Positions 36,336 to 44,667 of a stretch of DNA of 64,000 bases are shown here, piece after piece. Within the stretch, counting starts at the first letter, position 1; each line of letters opens with the position of its first letter. The notes beneath the pieces are model-generated. The model had not been told where the DNA came from, did not search any database, and worked only from the letters and a program-made list of their open reading frames with translations. The DNA is from Spartobacteria bacterium (GTDB lineage Bacteria > Verrucomicrobiota > Verrucomicrobiia > Chthoniobacterales > Chthoniobacteraceae): the NCBI GenBank assembly GCA_021324395.1, contig JAJPJG010000011.1, forward strand, positions 62,001-126,000, read 5' to 3'. Both the position numbers and the translations under genes were made by a program.

Positions 36336-37172
36336 TTACTCCACCACGCGGATGGTCCAGAAGTCGTCGCTGAGGCCTGCGTCCAGGAGGTAGGCGTAGG
36401 GCATGGTGAAGTAGCCTTTTTTGCCCCAGCCGTGGCCCCAGCTGTTGCGGACGATGAAGCGTTGCTCGGTGTCGTCGTAGCCTACGGCCATGACGGCGTG
36501 GCCGCCTTCGTAGGCTTCGTTGGGTGCGGGCATGTTTAGGATGCCGGTCTGGCGGACTGTCTGGCTCATGAAGCCGGCGTAGACGGTGAAGCCGAGGACG
36601 AAGGGGTAGCCGTCGGCGATGCAGCCTTTCATCTGGCCGAGGTCGCGGTTGACGCGCTGGTAGCTGACGAGCTGGAATTTCAGGGCGTCGCGGTAGCAGG
36701 TTTTCGATGGCTGCTGCGCGGGTTTCGCGCCGGCGGGCCAAAGGTCGCTGGCGGGATCGGCCGGGGTGTCGTCGTAAGGCCACTCGGTCTCGGGGCAGAC
36801 GCCTTGCTTGGCGACGGTCTTGATGCCGTCGCGGATTTGAGCGCCGGCGTCGCTGGCGATGGTGTGCTCGATGGCGCGTTCGTTATAGTAGATGAAGAGG
36901 CGGGAGGGGACGAAGTCGTCGAGCTGCTGCTTCTTGCGGTCGAACTCGATGGCGGCTGCGATGGCATTGGCGGTGCAGGAACCGATGCGGCCCTGGGTGT
37001 AAACGGGCGGGCAATGTTTGCGCAGGTTCCACTTTGCGGGGAGCGGTTCCTTGGCGGTGAGCCTGGCGAGCGGCGCGGCGTAGACGTGGTCGCGGTGATC
37101 GGGGACATCGGGGATCCAGCCGAGTGCGGTGGAGATGCTGTTCTGTTTTTTCGAGGGGCGTTTGGCCGGCAT
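36336..37172 (-). CDS. Papain-family (C1) cysteine peptidase
   Basis: A 278-residue peptidase with the papain active site: Q60 and nucleophile C66 in TQGRIGSCTANA, H225 in GGHAVMAVGYDD, and N243 in VRNSWGHGWG. A short N-terminal part (LGWIPDVPDHRDHVY) replaces the long inhibitory propeptide of eukaryotic relatives, as is usual for bacterial members. No signal peptide. It is the first gene of the minus-strand accessory operon and faces the regulator gene across a region with three GGGAAAACCCT-type sites. Confidence 0.9.
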   Translation of the reverse strand: MPAKRPSKKQNSISTALGWIPDVPDHRDHVYAAPLARLTAKEPLPAKWNLRKHCPPVYTQGRIGSCTANAIAAAIEFDRKKQQLDDFVPSRLFIYYNERAIEHTIASDAGAQIRDGIKTVAKQGVCPETEWPYDDTPADPASDLWPAGAKPAQQPSKTCYRDALKFQLVSYQRVNRDLGQMKGCIADGYPFVLGFTVYAGFMSQTVRQTGILNMPAPNEAYEGGHAVMAVGYDDTEQRFIVRNSWGHGWGKKGYFTMPYAYLLDAGLSDDFWTIRVVE

Positions 37173-37208
37173 GCGTGAATTGCTAGCCTGGCGCGAAAAC
37201 GGCGGTAG

Positions 37209-37275
37209 TAGGGAAAACCCTATTTTGTCAAAGTGAAAACCCTGTATTTATCATTGCACCCTAGGGGAAAACCCT
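37209..37275. promoter_or_regulatory. Three phased GGGAAAACCCT-type sites
   Basis: Copies of G(G/T)GAAAACCCT begin at 37211, 37233 and 37265. Copies 1 and 3 are inverted repeats with a four-A centre (TAGGGAAAACCCTA and AGGGGAAAACCCTTT); copy 2 keeps only one arm. Start-to-start distances of 22 and 32 bases are close to two and three helical turns, placing all on one DNA face. They lie between the divergent protease operon and the response regulator, so they are likely binding sites. Confidence 0.6.
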
Positions 37276-37379
37276 TTAAACACGAATTTAACGTGCTGGA
37301 TAAGCTGTCTTTTCGGTGCGTTTTTTTTGGAGACAGCATTGTGAGTCACACTTTTTAAATCGAATGAAAGGTGCAGCAG

Positions 37380-38006
37380 ATGAGCAAACGCGTGATCATC
37401 GCCGATACGCATACGGCGGTGCGGGAGATTTTTTCCTCAATCCTCACGAATGAGTTTGGCCTGAAGATCATTGCCCAAACGGATTCGGGACTGGAGGCGC
37501 TGAAACTCTGCCGGGCGCATCGGCCCGACTTGTTGATCATCGACGCGCAGTTGCCGGGATTCACGGGCGCGGATGTGGTGGTGCGGGTGCGGAGGGAATT
37601 GCGCGGGGTGCGCGTGCTGGTGTTTGCGAGCAGCTGCGAGCCGGGTGTGATTACCGATGTCTTGAAAGCAAAGCCGCACGGGTTCGTCTCGAAATGCGAT
37701 TCGCTGCAGACTGTGCGCGATGCCGTGGGCGCGGTGTTGCGCGGGTGCAGTTATTTTACGCCGTTTGCCTCGCAGCTTTTGTTCGAGCCCGAGAGCAAGC
37801 GCCGCAACACGGAGTTGTCGCGACGCGAGCGTTCGGTTTTGCAATTGATCGCCGAGGGATTGAGCACAAAGGAAATGTCGGATCGTCTCGATATTTCGAT
37901 CAAGACCATCGAGGCCGTGCGGGCGAACATCAAAACCAAGCTGCGCTTGAATACGACCGCTGCGTTGACGCGCTACGCGGTGCGCGCGGGGCTGGTCGAC
38001 AGCTAA
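37380..38006 (+). CDS. NarL/FixJ-type response regulator
   Basis: A 208-residue two-component regulator. Receiver domain: D9 in the acidic pocket (VIIADTHT), phosphoacceptor D55 in LLIIDAQLPG, S84 in the switch position, K105 in GFVSKCD. LuxR-type HTH at about 146-205 (LSRRERSVLQLIAEGLSTKE, ISIKTIEAVRANIKTKL). I chose the ATG at 37380, which has AAAGG eight bases upstream, over the GTG at 37371. No histidine kinase is adjacent. The divergent position next to phased palindromes makes it the best candidate regulator of the accessory operon. Confidence 0.88.
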   Translation: MSKRVIIADTHTAVREIFSSILTNEFGLKIIAQTDSGLEALKLCRAHRPDLLIIDAQLPGFTGADVVVRVRRELRGVRVLVFASSCEPGVITDVLKAKPHGFVSKCDSLQTVRDAVGAVLRGCSYFTPFASQLLFEPESKRRNTELSRRERSVLQLIAEGLSTKEMSDRLDISIKTIEAVRANIKTKLRLNTTAALTRYAVRAGLVDS

Positions 38007-38069
38007 CGTTTTTCACGCGGACGAAAAGGGGCGTGCGAATCGGTAGCGTCCACACTGGACAGGGAGCGG

Positions 38070-39815
38070 ATGAAAATTGAGACTCACCGGTTACACGACT
38101 GCATGAATCTCTCACCCGAAAAACGCATTGCCGGTTTGCTCGCGCCGCTCTTTGCGATCCGCACCGAAGACGATCTCGGCGTCGGCGATGTCGGCAGCCT
38201 GCGGCAGCTCATCGACTGGGCGGCGGAGAGCGGGTTTCGTCTCGTGCAGCTTCTCCCAATCAACGAAACCGGCGCGGACAACAGCCCGTATATGGCCGTA
38301 AGTTCGGTGGCGCTGGATCCGACGACGATTTTCATTTCGCCGGAGTCGATCGAGGATTTGTCGCGCGAGGATTACGACGCGGAACTGGCAAAGGTGGATT
38401 TGAAAACGCTGCGGAGCGGTCCGGTGAATTACCGCGTCGTAAAACAACTAAAGCATTCGCTTTTGCAGCGCGCCTTCGAGCATTTCTCGAAAAACGAGCT
38501 GGGCCGCAACAGTCATCGCGCGCGAAAATTCCGCACGTTCGTCCATTTCCAGGCGAGCTGGATCGAGGGCTACGCGCTGTTCCGCGTGCTCATGGAGCAG
38601 CACGACACCGAGCGCTGGGATGTGTGGCCGCAGGAACACCAGACGATCGCCGCCGCGCAGAAATGGCTGGCGGGTTTGACAACCAGCAAGCGGAAGGAGT
38701 TCGAGCGGCGGATGCGCTTTTTTAAATACGTGCAGTGGATCGCGTTCACACAATGGTGCGCGGCGAAGGACTACGCGGAGTCGCGCGGAGTCGCGCTGAT
38801 GGGCGATGTGCCGTTCGGCATCAGCTACTACAGCGCGGATGTGTTCGCCGAGCCGGAGCTGTTCGATTTGAAATGGAGCGGCGGCGCGCCGCCCGAGCCG
38901 TATTTCAAGGACGATCTCTTCACGCAGAAATGGGGGCAGAACTGGGGCGTGCCGCTTTATCGATGGGACGCGATGCGGCGCGATAACTTTGCGTGGTGGC
39001 GGCGGCGCGTTCACAACGTGCGCGAGATGTTCCACCTCTTTCGCATCGACCACGTGCTCGGTTTTTATCGCATTTACTGCTTCCCGTGGCGGCCGCAGCG
39101 GAATGGGGAGTTTTTGCCGCTCGACGAGAAGCAGGCGCGCGAGAAGACCGGCGGCGAGCTGCCGCGTTTCATCGAGCGCGACGACAACACACCGGAACAT
39201 CGCGAGCAGAATCGCCGGCAGGGCGAGGAATTTCTCAAGGTGCTGCTCGAGGAAACGGGCGCGCATCGCTTGATCGGCGAAGACCTCGGCACGGTGCCGG
39301 AATATGTGCGGCCGAATCTCACGTCGCTCGGCATCGCCGGATTCAAGATTCCGATGTGGGAGAAAAAGCACGACGGCTGGTTGATCGACGGCGGCGATTA
39401 TCAGCGGCTGTCGGTGGTGACGTTCGCGACGCACGATCACGAGCCGCTGAAAGCGCGCTGGGACCGGCTTTACCAGATCGTTAAACAACACAAAGCCGAC
39501 GCCGCCGCGGCGTGGGACGAGATGGTGAAGTTCAGCGCATTCGCACACCTGCACATGCGCGAGCCGGAGCCGTGGAGCGACGAGCTGCACGAGAAATTTC
39601 TGCGGGCGCTTTTCCGCAGCAACTCGTGGATCGCCGCGCTGATGATCACCGATCTTTTCGCGACCGGGCAGCGCTTCAACGTCCCCGGCGCAATCACCGA
39701 GTCGAACTGGAGCGAGCGCCTCCCGCACACGATTTCACAATGGCGCAAAGACCCGCACATCAAAGCCAAGATGCGGCGCGTGTCGGACATTTTACGCGAA
39801 GCGGGAAGAGCGTAA
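38070..39815 (+). CDS. malQ: 4-alpha-glucanotransferase (amylomaltase, GH77)
   Basis: A 581-residue GH77 enzyme that transfers alpha-1,4-glucan segments between oligosaccharides in maltodextrin/glycogen metabolism. Recognisable parts: LLPINETGADNSPYMAVSS near the N-terminus, GDVPFGISYYSADVFAEP, nucleophile Asp in LFRIDHVLGF, acid/base Glu in LIGEDLGTVPEYV, and transition-state Asp in ATHDHEPL. Full length for the family. The ATG at 38070 has AGGGAG a few bases upstream; a second ATG at 38103 is possible. A glycogen-debranching enzyme gene lies further right, but not in an operon with it. Confidence 0.92.
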   Translation: MKIETHRLHDCMNLSPEKRIAGLLAPLFAIRTEDDLGVGDVGSLRQLIDWAAESGFRLVQLLPINETGADNSPYMAVSSVALDPTTIFISPESIEDLSREDYDAELAKVDLKTLRSGPVNYRVVKQLKHSLLQRAFEHFSKNELGRNSHRARKFRTFVHFQASWIEGYALFRVLMEQHDTERWDVWPQEHQTIAAAQKWLAGLTTSKRKEFERRMRFFKYVQWIAFTQWCAAKDYAESRGVALMGDVPFGISYYSADVFAEPELFDLKWSGGAPPEPYFKDDLFTQKWGQNWGVPLYRWDAMRRDNFAWWRRRVHNVREMFHLFRIDHVLGFYRIYCFPWRPQRNGEFLPLDEKQAREKTGGELPRFIERDDNTPEHREQNRRQGEEFLKVLLEETGAHRLIGEDLGTVPEYVRPNLTSLGIAGFKIPMWEKKHDGWLIDGGDYQRLSVVTFATHDHEPLKARWDRLYQIVKQHKADAAAAWDEMVKFSAFAHLHMREPEPWSDELHEKFLRALFRSNSWIAALMITDLFATGQRFNVPGAITESNWSERLPHTISQWRKDPHIKAKMRRVSDILREAGRA

Positions 39816-39875
39816 GCCAAGGATAAACACGGAAAGCCAACGAAATTTTGAAAACGGAAACGACCGCATTTTGCT

Positions 39876-39911
39876 TTTCATCCGTGTCATCTCTGTTCAT
39901 GCGTGGCTGAA
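39876..39911 (+). repeat. CATCCGTGTCATC-type intergenic repeat
   Basis: The sequence between malQ and mdh contains staggered near-copies of TCATCCGTG / TCATCTCTG / TCATGCGTGG with about ten-base spacing, together with ACACGGAAAG upstream. Similar stretches are familiar to me from intergenic regions of Verrucomicrobia. Function unknown. Confidence 0.4.
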
Positions 39912-39919
39912 CTAAATTT

Positions 39920-40903
39920 ATGAAAACACCCATCAAAGTCGCAGTCACCGGCGCCGCCGGACAAATCGGTTACCAGCTCGTTTTTCGCATCGCCTCCGGC
40001 GGAATGTTCGGGCCGGATCAGCCGGTCGTTTTGCATCTCATCGAAATCCCGCAGGCGCTCGAAATGCTCAACGGCGTCGTGATGGAACTGCACGACTGCG
40101 CGTTTCCGCTGCTCAAGGGAATCGTCGCGACGAGCGATCTCGATGAAGGTTTTCGCGGCGTGAACTGGGCGTTGCTCGTCGGCAGCGTGCCGCGCAAGGC
40201 CGGCATGGAGCGCAAGGATTTGCTCGGCATCAACGGCAAGATTTTCATCGGCCAGGGACAGGCGATCCAGCGCAACGCCGCGCAGGACGTGCGCATTTTG
40301 GTCGTCGGAAATCCGTGCAATACGAATTGCCTCATCGCGATGAATAACGCGAAGGACATTCCCGGCGACCGCTGGTTTGCGATGACGCGCCTCGATGAAA
40401 ATCGCGCGAAATCGCAGCTCGCGTTGCGCGCCGGGGTTGACATCACGCGTGTGAGCAACGTCGCGATCTGGGGCAACCACTCCGCCACGCAGTATCCCGA
40501 TTTTTACAACGCGAAGATCGACGGCAAACCGGCGCTCGAGGTGATCGGCGACGAGAATTGGCTGAAAGACACCTTCATTCCCATCGTGCAACAACGCGGC
40601 GCGGCGATCATCAAGGCGCGCGGCGCATCGAGCGCGGCGTCGGCGGCGAATGCAATCATCGACAGCGTCAAAAGCATCGTCATCCCGACCGCGGAAGGCG
40701 ACTGGCACAGCGTGGCGATCTGCTCGACCGGCGAATACGACGTCGACGCCGGACTGATTTCATCGTTCCCGATTCGCAGCGACGGCTCGAAACTCGAGAT
40801 CGCGAAATGGGTAAACATCCCGGAATTTGCGCGCTGGAAAATCGACAACAGCATCACCGAGCTGCGCGAAGAGCGCGAGCTCGTGAAGGATTTGCTCGGC
40901 TGA
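39920..40903 (+). CDS. mdh: Malate dehydrogenase
   Basis: A 327-residue NAD-dependent malate dehydrogenase of the TCA cycle, of the group sharing the [18 protein letters not shown]-terminus with cytosolic eukaryotic and actinobacterial enzymes. NAD site at GAAGQIG, substrate arginines in [13 protein letters not shown] and [14 protein letters not shown], catalytic His in [13 protein letters not shown]. Full length with a clear ATG. A seven-base-pair hairpin follows 52 bases downstream. Confidence 0.95.
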   Translation: MKTPIKVAVTGAAGQIGYQLVFRIASGGMFGPDQPVVLHLIEIPQALEMLNGVVMELHDCAFPLLKGIVATSDLDEGFRGVNWALLVGSVPRKAGMERKDLLGINGKIFIGQGQAIQRNAAQDVRILVVGNPCNTNCLIAMNNAKDIPGDRWFAMTRLDENRAKSQLALRAGVDITRVSNVAIWGNHSATQYPDFYNAKIDGKPALEVIGDENWLKDTFIPIVQQRGAAIIKARGASSAASAANAIIDSVKSIVIPTAEGDWHSVAICSTGEYDVDAGLISSFPIRSDGSKLEIAKWVNIPEFARWKIDNSITELREERELVKDLLG

Positions 40904-40955
40904 CCGAGCTTTGACATCCATGCAGGCAACGCGCAAAAAATCTCGCTGCCGTTGT

Positions 40956-40975
40956 GGTTGCTCTTTGTAGCAACC
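40956..40975 (+). terminator. Hairpin downstream of mdh
   Basis: GGTTGCT (40956-40962) pairs with AGCAACC (40969-40975) around a six-base loop, 52 bases after the mdh stop. No T-run follows, so it is a weak terminator or an mRNA-stabilising hairpin. Confidence 0.35.
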
Positions 40976-41054
40976 CCTCGCGCGTCTGCACTAAATGGAT
41001 CCCGTGTTTGTTCGCATCACCTTCGTTTGGTTTTTCAAGCGCAAGATATGGTGA

Positions 41055-41068
41055 ATTGTTAACACAAT
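41055..41068. promoter_or_regulatory. ATTGT-N4-ACAAT palindrome before the azurin gene
   Basis: A perfect five-base inverted repeat with a four-base spacer, 13 bases before the azurin start and just upstream of AAGGTGG. The geometry recalls FNR/Dnr-type sites, though the half-site is ATTGT, not TTGAT. It may be an operator of the azurin/haem-barrel pair. Confidence 0.3.
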
Positions 41069-41081
41069 ATAAGGTGGACAG

Positions 41082-41567
41082 GTGGATTCAGGGGGTCAGA
41101 CTCCTTTTGTGAAAATCAAACATATTTTTTTGGCCTCGCTTCTCTCGCTGGGCATTACCGCGGGTCTGAGAGCCGAAACACCAGGCGCGATGACGGTCGC
41201 AATTTCTGGCAATGACACCATGAAATACAGCGTGACTAAAATCGAGGCACATCCTGGCCAGAAAATCACTGTTGTGCTCACGAATGAAGGCAATTTACCG
41301 AAGGAAACAATGGGACACAATTGGGTGCTGCTGAATGCCGGCGCTAACCCGGTGGCCTATGCGAACCTGGCAGCATCTGCAAAAGCGGATAACTACCAGC
41401 CAAAGGCCTTCGCTTCTCATGTCATCGCTTCCATTCCAACGCTTGGACCGAAAGAAACCGGCAAGGTCATTTTCACTGCTCCTTCGGCTCCCGGCTCTTA
41501 TCCCTACCTTTGCTCTTTTCCTGCCCATTGCGCGTCCGGGATGAAGGGCGTTTTGATTGTCAAGTAA
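41082..41567 (+). CDS. Azurin (type 1 copper protein)
   Basis: A 161-residue exported blue-copper protein. Copper ligands are H79 in MGHNWVLL, then C144, H149 and M154 in YLCSFPAHCASGMKGVL. Azurin carries electrons in the periplasm between redox enzymes. The signal peptide is KIKHIFLASLLSLGITAGLRA. The GTG at 41082 has AAGGTGG seven bases upstream; an alternative GTG at 41109 would start directly at the signal peptide but lacks a well-placed ribosome binding site. The next gene follows after 26 bases and encodes a haem-bearing barrel protein. Confidence 0.85.
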   Translation: MDSGGQTPFVKIKHIFLASLLSLGITAGLRAETPGAMTVAISGNDTMKYSVTKIEAHPGQKITVVLTNEGNLPKETMGHNWVLLNAGANPVAYANLAASAKADNYQPKAFASHVIASIPTLGPKETGKVIFTAPSAPGSYPYLCSFPAHCASGMKGVLIVK

Positions 41568-41593
41568 GTCCAAGTCAATACTGAAGACCCCCC

Positions 41594-42958
41594 ATGAACA
41601 AAAAAAAATCCTCCCATGCTGTCCGCCTGGCCGTCGCCTTCGCGACTGCACTTTTCATTCCCCAGATAGTCCAGGCAGTTCCCAGCTTTGCAAGGCAGAC
41701 AGGTATGTCGTGCATCGCGTGTCACACCGAGTATCCCATCCTTACGGAATATGGCCGTCAGTTCAAACTCAGCGGCTATACCTTGAGTTCTGAGCAGACC
41801 GAGCTTCCGCCGCTCGCGGTCATGTTTCAGCCCTCCTTCACCCAGACAAACAAAAGCCAGCCTGGTGGAGCGGCTCCTCACTTTGCTCCGAACTCGAATG
41901 TGGCTCTTAGCCAGGCCAGCCTCTTTTATAGCGGACGATTGTTTGGCCCCTATGCCAAAGGCATGTTCGGTGACACCGTAGGCAATTTACTCAACCATAT
42001 CGGCGTCTTTAGTCAGATGACTTATGACGGCGTCGGGCAGCGCTTGAGTTGGGATAATGTTGAAATAAGGATTGCGAACACCGGAGTCATTTTTGGCCAG
42101 CCGATTACCTACGGCATTTTCGCAAACAACAACCCCGGCATGCAGGATGTTTGGAACAGCACGCCGGTTTGGGGCTTTCCATTTAGTAGTTCGGGCCTGG
42201 CTCCCACACCGGCAGCCGCTACGCTCATAGAAGGGGGCTTGGCGCAGGAAGTCCTCGGATTCGGAGGTTATATGATGCTTTCGAATTCCATCTATGTCGA
42301 TATAGCTGGATACCACACGCCGGACACTCATTTTCAGGAAGCAATGGGAGTCGATCCCGGTGGTGAAACGCAGGTCCCGGATATCGCGCCCTACTGGAAA
42401 GTAGCCTACACACAAGCTTCCGGGAATCACTCCCTCGAGGTCGCTGTCTTCGGCCTTCAGGCTGACACCTACCCCGGCCGCGTGAATACCGCGGGCAAAG
42501 ATCACATCCTGGACGTGGGCTTCGACGCGCAATATCAGCTTTCGCTTGGCAAAAACGATTTCACCGGCCTCTTCTCCGCAATTCATGAATGGCAAAACTG
42601 GGATGCCAGCTTCGAACTCGGCAATACCTCTAACCTGCGCGATAACCTCTGGTCATTGAAGGCAACAATTGACTACCTCTACGACAAAACCTATGGCGCG
42701 GCGATCAGCTACTTCCTGGTTAATGGAAAGTCCGATCCATTGCTGTATCCCGACAGTGCGACCGGTTCCCCGGTGAGCGATGGCTTCGTGCTACAACTCA
42801 ATTGGCTGCCGCTGAACAAATCAGGCGGCCCACCGTTTTGGCCCAAGAGCAACGTGAAGTTTTCCATCCAATACGTCATCTACAGCCAATTCAACGGCAC
42901 CTCCAAAGGCGCAAGCGATAACAACACACTTTACGTGGAGTCTTGGGTAGCCTTTTAG
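41594..42958 (+). CDS. Outer-membrane barrel protein with one c-type haem site
   Basis: A 454-residue exported protein. A signal peptide (about 1-28) is followed at once by SFARQTGMSCIACHTEYPIL, with a single CxxCH (C40, C43, H44) for covalent haem. The remaining about 380 residues alternate aromatic and polar residues in the way of a porin-like beta-barrel and end in the outer-membrane-type VESWVAF. The family is usually annotated cytochrome c, but the combination suggests a haem plug or periplasmic cap on a barrel. Together with the upstream azurin it may move electrons at or across the outer membrane. GC is lower than in neighbouring core genes. Confidence 0.75.
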   Translation: MNKKKSSHAVRLAVAFATALFIPQIVQAVPSFARQTGMSCIACHTEYPILTEYGRQFKLSGYTLSSEQTELPPLAVMFQPSFTQTNKSQPGGAAPHFAPNSNVALSQASLFYSGRLFGPYAKGMFGDTVGNLLNHIGVFSQMTYDGVGQRLSWDNVEIRIANTGVIFGQPITYGIFANNNPGMQDVWNSTPVWGFPFSSSGLAPTPAAATLIEGGLAQEVLGFGGYMMLSNSIYVDIAGYHTPDTHFQEAMGVDPGGETQVPDIAPYWKVAYTQASGNHSLEVAVFGLQADTYPGRVNTAGKDHILDVGFDAQYQLSLGKNDFTGLFSAIHEWQNWDASFELGNTSNLRDNLWSLKATIDYLYDKTYGAAISYFLVNGKSDPLLYPDSATGSPVSDGFVLQLNWLPLNKSGGPPFWPKSNVKFSIQYVIYSQFNGTSKGASDNNTLYVESWVAF

Positions 42959-42987
42959 ACGATACAAAAGATTCGTCATTCTCCTCG

Positions 42988-43008
42988 TTCCGAAACTCCA
43001 TTTCGGAA
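42988..43008. terminator. Hairpin between converging genes
   Basis: Perfect 8-bp stem TTCCGAAA (42988-42995) with TTTCGGAA (43001-43008), loop of five. No strong T-run. It lies between the barrel-protein stop and the oxidoreductase stop and probably ends both transcripts. Confidence 0.55.
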
Positions 43009-43020
43009 TAACGGGCGTGC

Positions 43021-44178
43021 TTACGCCTTCAGCTCGGGCAGCTCGACCCAGCAGCGTTTCTCCCAGCTTTCCAGTCCTTTTTCGGCGAGCTGCACGCCTT
43101 TCGCGCCTTCGAGCAGCGTCCACGGGAACGGATCGTCGAGCACGACGTGGCGGAGGAAAAGCTCCCACTGGATTTTGAATGCGTTGTCGAAAATCTGGTA
43201 ATTCGGCACGCGTGTCCAGTTGTCGAAAAAGTTGATCGGACTGTCGATGTCCGGGTTCCACGTCGGGCGCGGTGTGGCGCTGGAATGTTGCGCGACGCAA
43301 TCACGCAGACCGGCGACGGCGCTGCCTTTCGTGCCGTCGACTTGCAGCGTCAGCAGATCGTCGCGTCGGACACGCACGGTCCACGAACTGTTAAAATGAC
43401 AAATAACGCCGTTTTCGCACTCGAAAGTCGCGTAGGCGCTGTCGTCGGCGGTGCATTTGTAGGGTTTGCCCTGCTCGTCCCAACGCTTTTTGATGTGCGT
43501 CGCGCCGAGGCAACTCACGCTTTTGACTTTGCCGAAAAGATTGTCTATGACGTAGCGCCAGTGGCAGAGCATGTCGATGATCATGCCGCCGTCGTCTTCC
43601 TTGCGGTAATTCCAGCTCGGGCGCTGCGGCGTGATGACGTCGCCCTCAAAAACCCAGTAGCCGAACTCGCCGCGGACGCTGAGGATTTCACCGAAGAAGC
43701 CGGTGTCGCGAAGTTGTGCGAGCTTCACCATCCCTGGCAGCCAAAGTTTGTCCTGCACAACGCCGTTTTTAACGCCGGCTTTTTTCGCGACTTTGTAAAG
43801 TTCATACGCGGCCTCGGTGGAAACAGCCGTGGGCTTTTCGCAATAGACGTGCTTGCCGGCGGCGATCGCTTTTTTCACCGCGTCGGCGCGGCGCCCGGTG
43901 GTTTGCGCGTCGAAGTAGATGATGTTTTCCGGGTCGGCCAGCGCATCATCGAGGTCAACCGTGTAGCGAATTCCCTCGCCCATCGCAGCGAGTTTTAAAA
44001 GCTTCGCTTCATTGCGGCCGACGAGGATCGGGCGCGGCATGATCGTTTCCGTTTCGCTGATGCGCACGCCGCCTTGTTTCATGATCGCGAGGATCGAGCG
44101 GATGAAATGCTGGTTCGTGCCCATGCGCCCGGTGACGCCGTTCATGATGATGCCGATGTTGTGAATGGTAGTGTCCAT
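43021..44178 (-). CDS. Gfo/Idh/MocA-family oxidoreductase
   Basis: A 385-residue NAD(P)-dependent sugar or sugar-acid dehydrogenase. N-terminal Rossmann part begins [17 protein letters not shown] (variant nucleotide motif), and the family motif EKP is in [14 protein letters not shown]. The C-terminal domain shows [30 protein letters not shown] (substrate-site His) and the dimer sheet. It is the last gene of a minus-strand group SDR - GH88 - cupin - Gfo/Idh, 36 bases after the cupin gene. Its substrate is probably a product of the GH88 enzyme, which is inference. Confidence 0.82.
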   Translation of the reverse strand: MDTTIHNIGIIMNGVTGRMGTNQHFIRSILAIMKQGGVRISETETIMPRPILVGRNEAKLLKLAAMGEGIRYTVDLDDALADPENIIYFDAQTTGRRADAVKKAIAAGKHVYCEKPTAVSTEAAYELYKVAKKAGVKNGVVQDKLWLPGMVKLAQLRDTGFFGEILSVRGEFGYWVFEGDVITPQRPSWNYRKEDDGGMIIDMLCHWRYVIDNLFGKVKSVSCLGATHIKKRWDEQGKPYKCTADDSAYATFECENGVICHFNSSWTVRVRRDDLLTLQVDGTKGSAVAGLRDCVAQHSSATPRPTWNPDIDSPINFFDNWTRVPNYQIFDNAFKIQWELFLRHVVLDDPFPWTLLEGAKGVQLAEKGLESWEKRCWVELPELKA

Positions 44179-44214
44179 GTTTTTTAAGAATGAAGGTTGA
44201 GGGATGATGGAAAA

Positions 44215-44667
44215 TTATGCGTCGGCGGGTTTGTCGGTGCATTGCGGCCAGGCGCCTTCCGGGAGCGACGGCGCCTCGACTCCGGCTTTCGGCAGCGTGC
44301 CCGCGAGTTCCTGCCGCCAATGCGCGACATCGCCGCTCGGTCCGTAGCAATAAATCATGCGCAGCGGCGTTTCGCCGATGTTCGTGAGCTGGTGAAACAC
44401 GCCCGACGGAATGTAAACAGCCTGTCCGCCGCTAACGACCTGGCGTTCCTCGCCAAGGCACATTTCGCCGGTGCCCTCGACGATGAAATAGACTTCCTCC
44501 TGCTCCTGATTATGCCACGGCACCTGGCCGCCTTTGGGATCGAGCGTAACATTGCCCAACGCGAAATTCGTCGTCTGAATCGGCGCAACGCCGCCGACGA
44601 TATTTTGTGTGCGTCGTTTTGCCGGATAGCGACGGCCTTCGATTTTGCTGAGATCTGAAATGGTCAT
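44215..44667 (-). CDS. Cupin-domain protein
   Basis: A 150-residue single-cupin protein. Motif 1 is PWHNQEQEEVYFIVEGTGEM with metal-binding His, Gln and Glu; motif 2 is IPSGVFHQLTN with a second His. The gene starts directly after the GH88 stop with no gap, so they are coupled. A cupin (KdgF) linearises unsaturated uronates in pectin and alginate breakdown; this protein could play that role, but it is longer than KdgF and the assignment is a hypothesis. Confidence 0.7.
   Translation of the reverse strand: MTISDLSKIEGRRYPAKRRTQNIVGGVAPIQTTNFALGNVTLDPKGGQVPWHNQEQEEVYFIVEGTGEMCLGEERQVVSGGQAVYIPSGVFHQLTNIGETPLRMIYCYGPSGDVAHWRQELAGTLPKAGVEAPSLPEGAWPQCTDKPADA

Noticed and set aside
36331-36783. 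N-terminal extension of the SGNH hydrolase frame to 36783
   Set aside because: The extension is Arg/Pro-rich, lies inside the protease gene in another frame, and the ATG at 36330 gives a normal protein.
28070-37172. Prophage or integrative element
   Set aside because: No integrase, portal, capsid, tail, terminase or transposase gene and no attachment-site repeats seen.
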